A program made the position numbers and the translations under genes. The notes beneath the pieces are model-generated. The model made no database searches. It worked only from the letters and a program-made list of their open reading frames with translations, and was not told the DNA's origin. From positions 1-5,964 of the forward strand of contig JASHSZ010000467.1 of assembly GCA_030040815.1 (NCBI GenBank): a stretch of 5,964 bases of DNA, in the 5' to 3' direction. Shown one piece after another: positions 5,397 through 5,964 of this stretch. The first letter of the stretch is position 1, and each line of letters opens with the position of its first letter. Origin of the DNA: Streptosporangiaceae bacterium (GTDB lineage: Bacteria > Actinomycetota > Actinomycetes > Streptosporangiales > Streptosporangiaceae).

Positions 5397-5964
5397 TGGC
5401 AGCGGCGGAGGAGGCTGCGATGACTGGCCCGGTCGCGGTCAGCGGGTCCGGCGAGAGCTTGCTCGACCCGGATGGCCGGCTGCGCGACCTCGCTGGCGAC
5501 TGCGTGCACTGCGGTTTCTGCCTGCCCGCCTGCCCCACGTACCAGCTGTGGGGCGAGGAGATGGACTCACCCCGCGGGCGGATCCACCTCATCACGCAGA
5601 TCCTGGACGGCGGCCACGGCGGCGAGGCCGCGGCCCAGCACTTCGACCGATGCCTCGGGTGCATGGCGTGCATGACAGCGTGCCCGTCGGGGGTGCAGTA
5701 CGGCCAGCTGATCGAGGCCGCCCGCACCTGGTCCGAGCCAGCCGACCCGCGGGCAGCGGCGGCGCCGCCCGCGCCGCTGCCTGCACGATCGCTGCGAGAC
5801 CGGGCGATCCGGGCGGCTATCTTCGCCACCTTCCCGTACCCCGCCCGGCTTCGGGCCGCGCTCGGTCCGCTCCGCGCCGCCCAGCGGACCGGTCTGGACC
5901 AGTGGGCCGCGCACCACGCGCTCATCCGCCGGCTGGCGCCGGAGGCGGCCGCCGCGCTGACGGT
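5396..5964 (+). CDS. glcF: Glycolate oxidase, iron-sulfur subunit GlcF (N-terminal part, truncated by window)
   Basis: The first 189 residues of the iron-sulfur subunit, which carries electrons from the flavin subunits towards the membrane quinone pool. Two [4Fe-4S] ferredoxin motifs of the form C-x2-C-x2-C-x3-C-P are intact: C36, C39, C42, C46 ([12 protein letters not shown]) and C86, C89, C92, C96 ([14 protein letters not shown]). Between them is the usual segment with [11 protein letters not shown] (56-66). A Pro/Ala-rich linker (113-129) is followed by an Arg-rich helical region with [15 protein letters not shown] (145-159), normal for the family. The two cysteine-rich CCG domains expected further on lie outside the window. 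Its start overlaps the glcE stop (TGATG). Family identity is firm. The related LutA/GlpC iron-sulfur proteins are alternatives in principle, but the glcD-glcE-glcF order argues for GlcF. Confidence 0.93.
   Translation, partial: MAAAEEAAMTGPVAVSGSGESLLDPDGRLRDLAGDCVHCGFCLPACPTYQLWGEEMDSPRGRIHLITQILDGGHGGEAAAQHFDRCLGCMACMTACPSGVQYGQLIEAARTWSEPADPRAAAAPPAPLPARSLRDRAIRAAIFATFPYPARLRAALGPLRAAQRTGLDQWAAHHALIRRLAPEAAAALT

Noticed and set aside
1..5964. tRNA, rRNA, CRISPR arrays, insertion sequences, integrase sites
   Set aside because: Read through by eye on both strands. No repeat-spacer pattern, transposase or integrase-like protein, terminal inverted repeats or tRNA cloverleaf was seen.

Overview
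The window is high-GC DNA with strongly G/C-ending codons, GTG starts and tightly packed genes. This points to an actinobacterium; the genus cannot be named from sequence alone. Four complete protein genes and one truncated gene are well supported. A possible fragment of a sixth lies at the left edge.

Layout. Positions 1-286 are mostly non-coding. They hold a strong GC-rich hairpin (108-141), two short inverted repeats and, at the extreme left, a possible start of a leftward gene. A rightward gene (287-1198) encodes a PhyH-type Fe(II)/2-oxoglutarate oxygenase with an intact metal triad. It ends 7 bp from the end of a leftward gene (1206-2480) for a 12-helix major facilitator transporter. A 121-bp divergent region follows (2481-2601). 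From there a rightward operon runs to the right edge: glcD (2602-4056), glcE (4056-5396) and glcF (5396 onward, truncated). Each junction in the operon is a 1-base TGATG stop/start overlap.

Function. GlcD, GlcE and GlcF are the three subunits of the classical glycolate oxidase: two FAD-domain proteins and a two-cluster iron-sulfur protein. The complex oxidises glycolate or a related 2-hydroxy acid and passes electrons towards the membrane quinone pool. The divergent transporter is a reasonable candidate importer for the same acid. This rests on gene arrangement, not on any residue signature. The oxygenase has no proven link to the pathway, and it is convergent with the transporter rather than in the operon.

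The most informative non-coding signal is in the transporter/glcD intergenic region. Two direct copies of a 16-bp site match at 13 of 16 positions and start 21 bp apart, about two helical turns. One copy overlies the transporter's start codon and most of its putative -10 box. The transporter mRNA may be leaderless. The pair looks like a shared operator for a regulator encoded outside the window. Otherwise this is a recognisable catabolic locus, and I found no clearly new multi-gene system.
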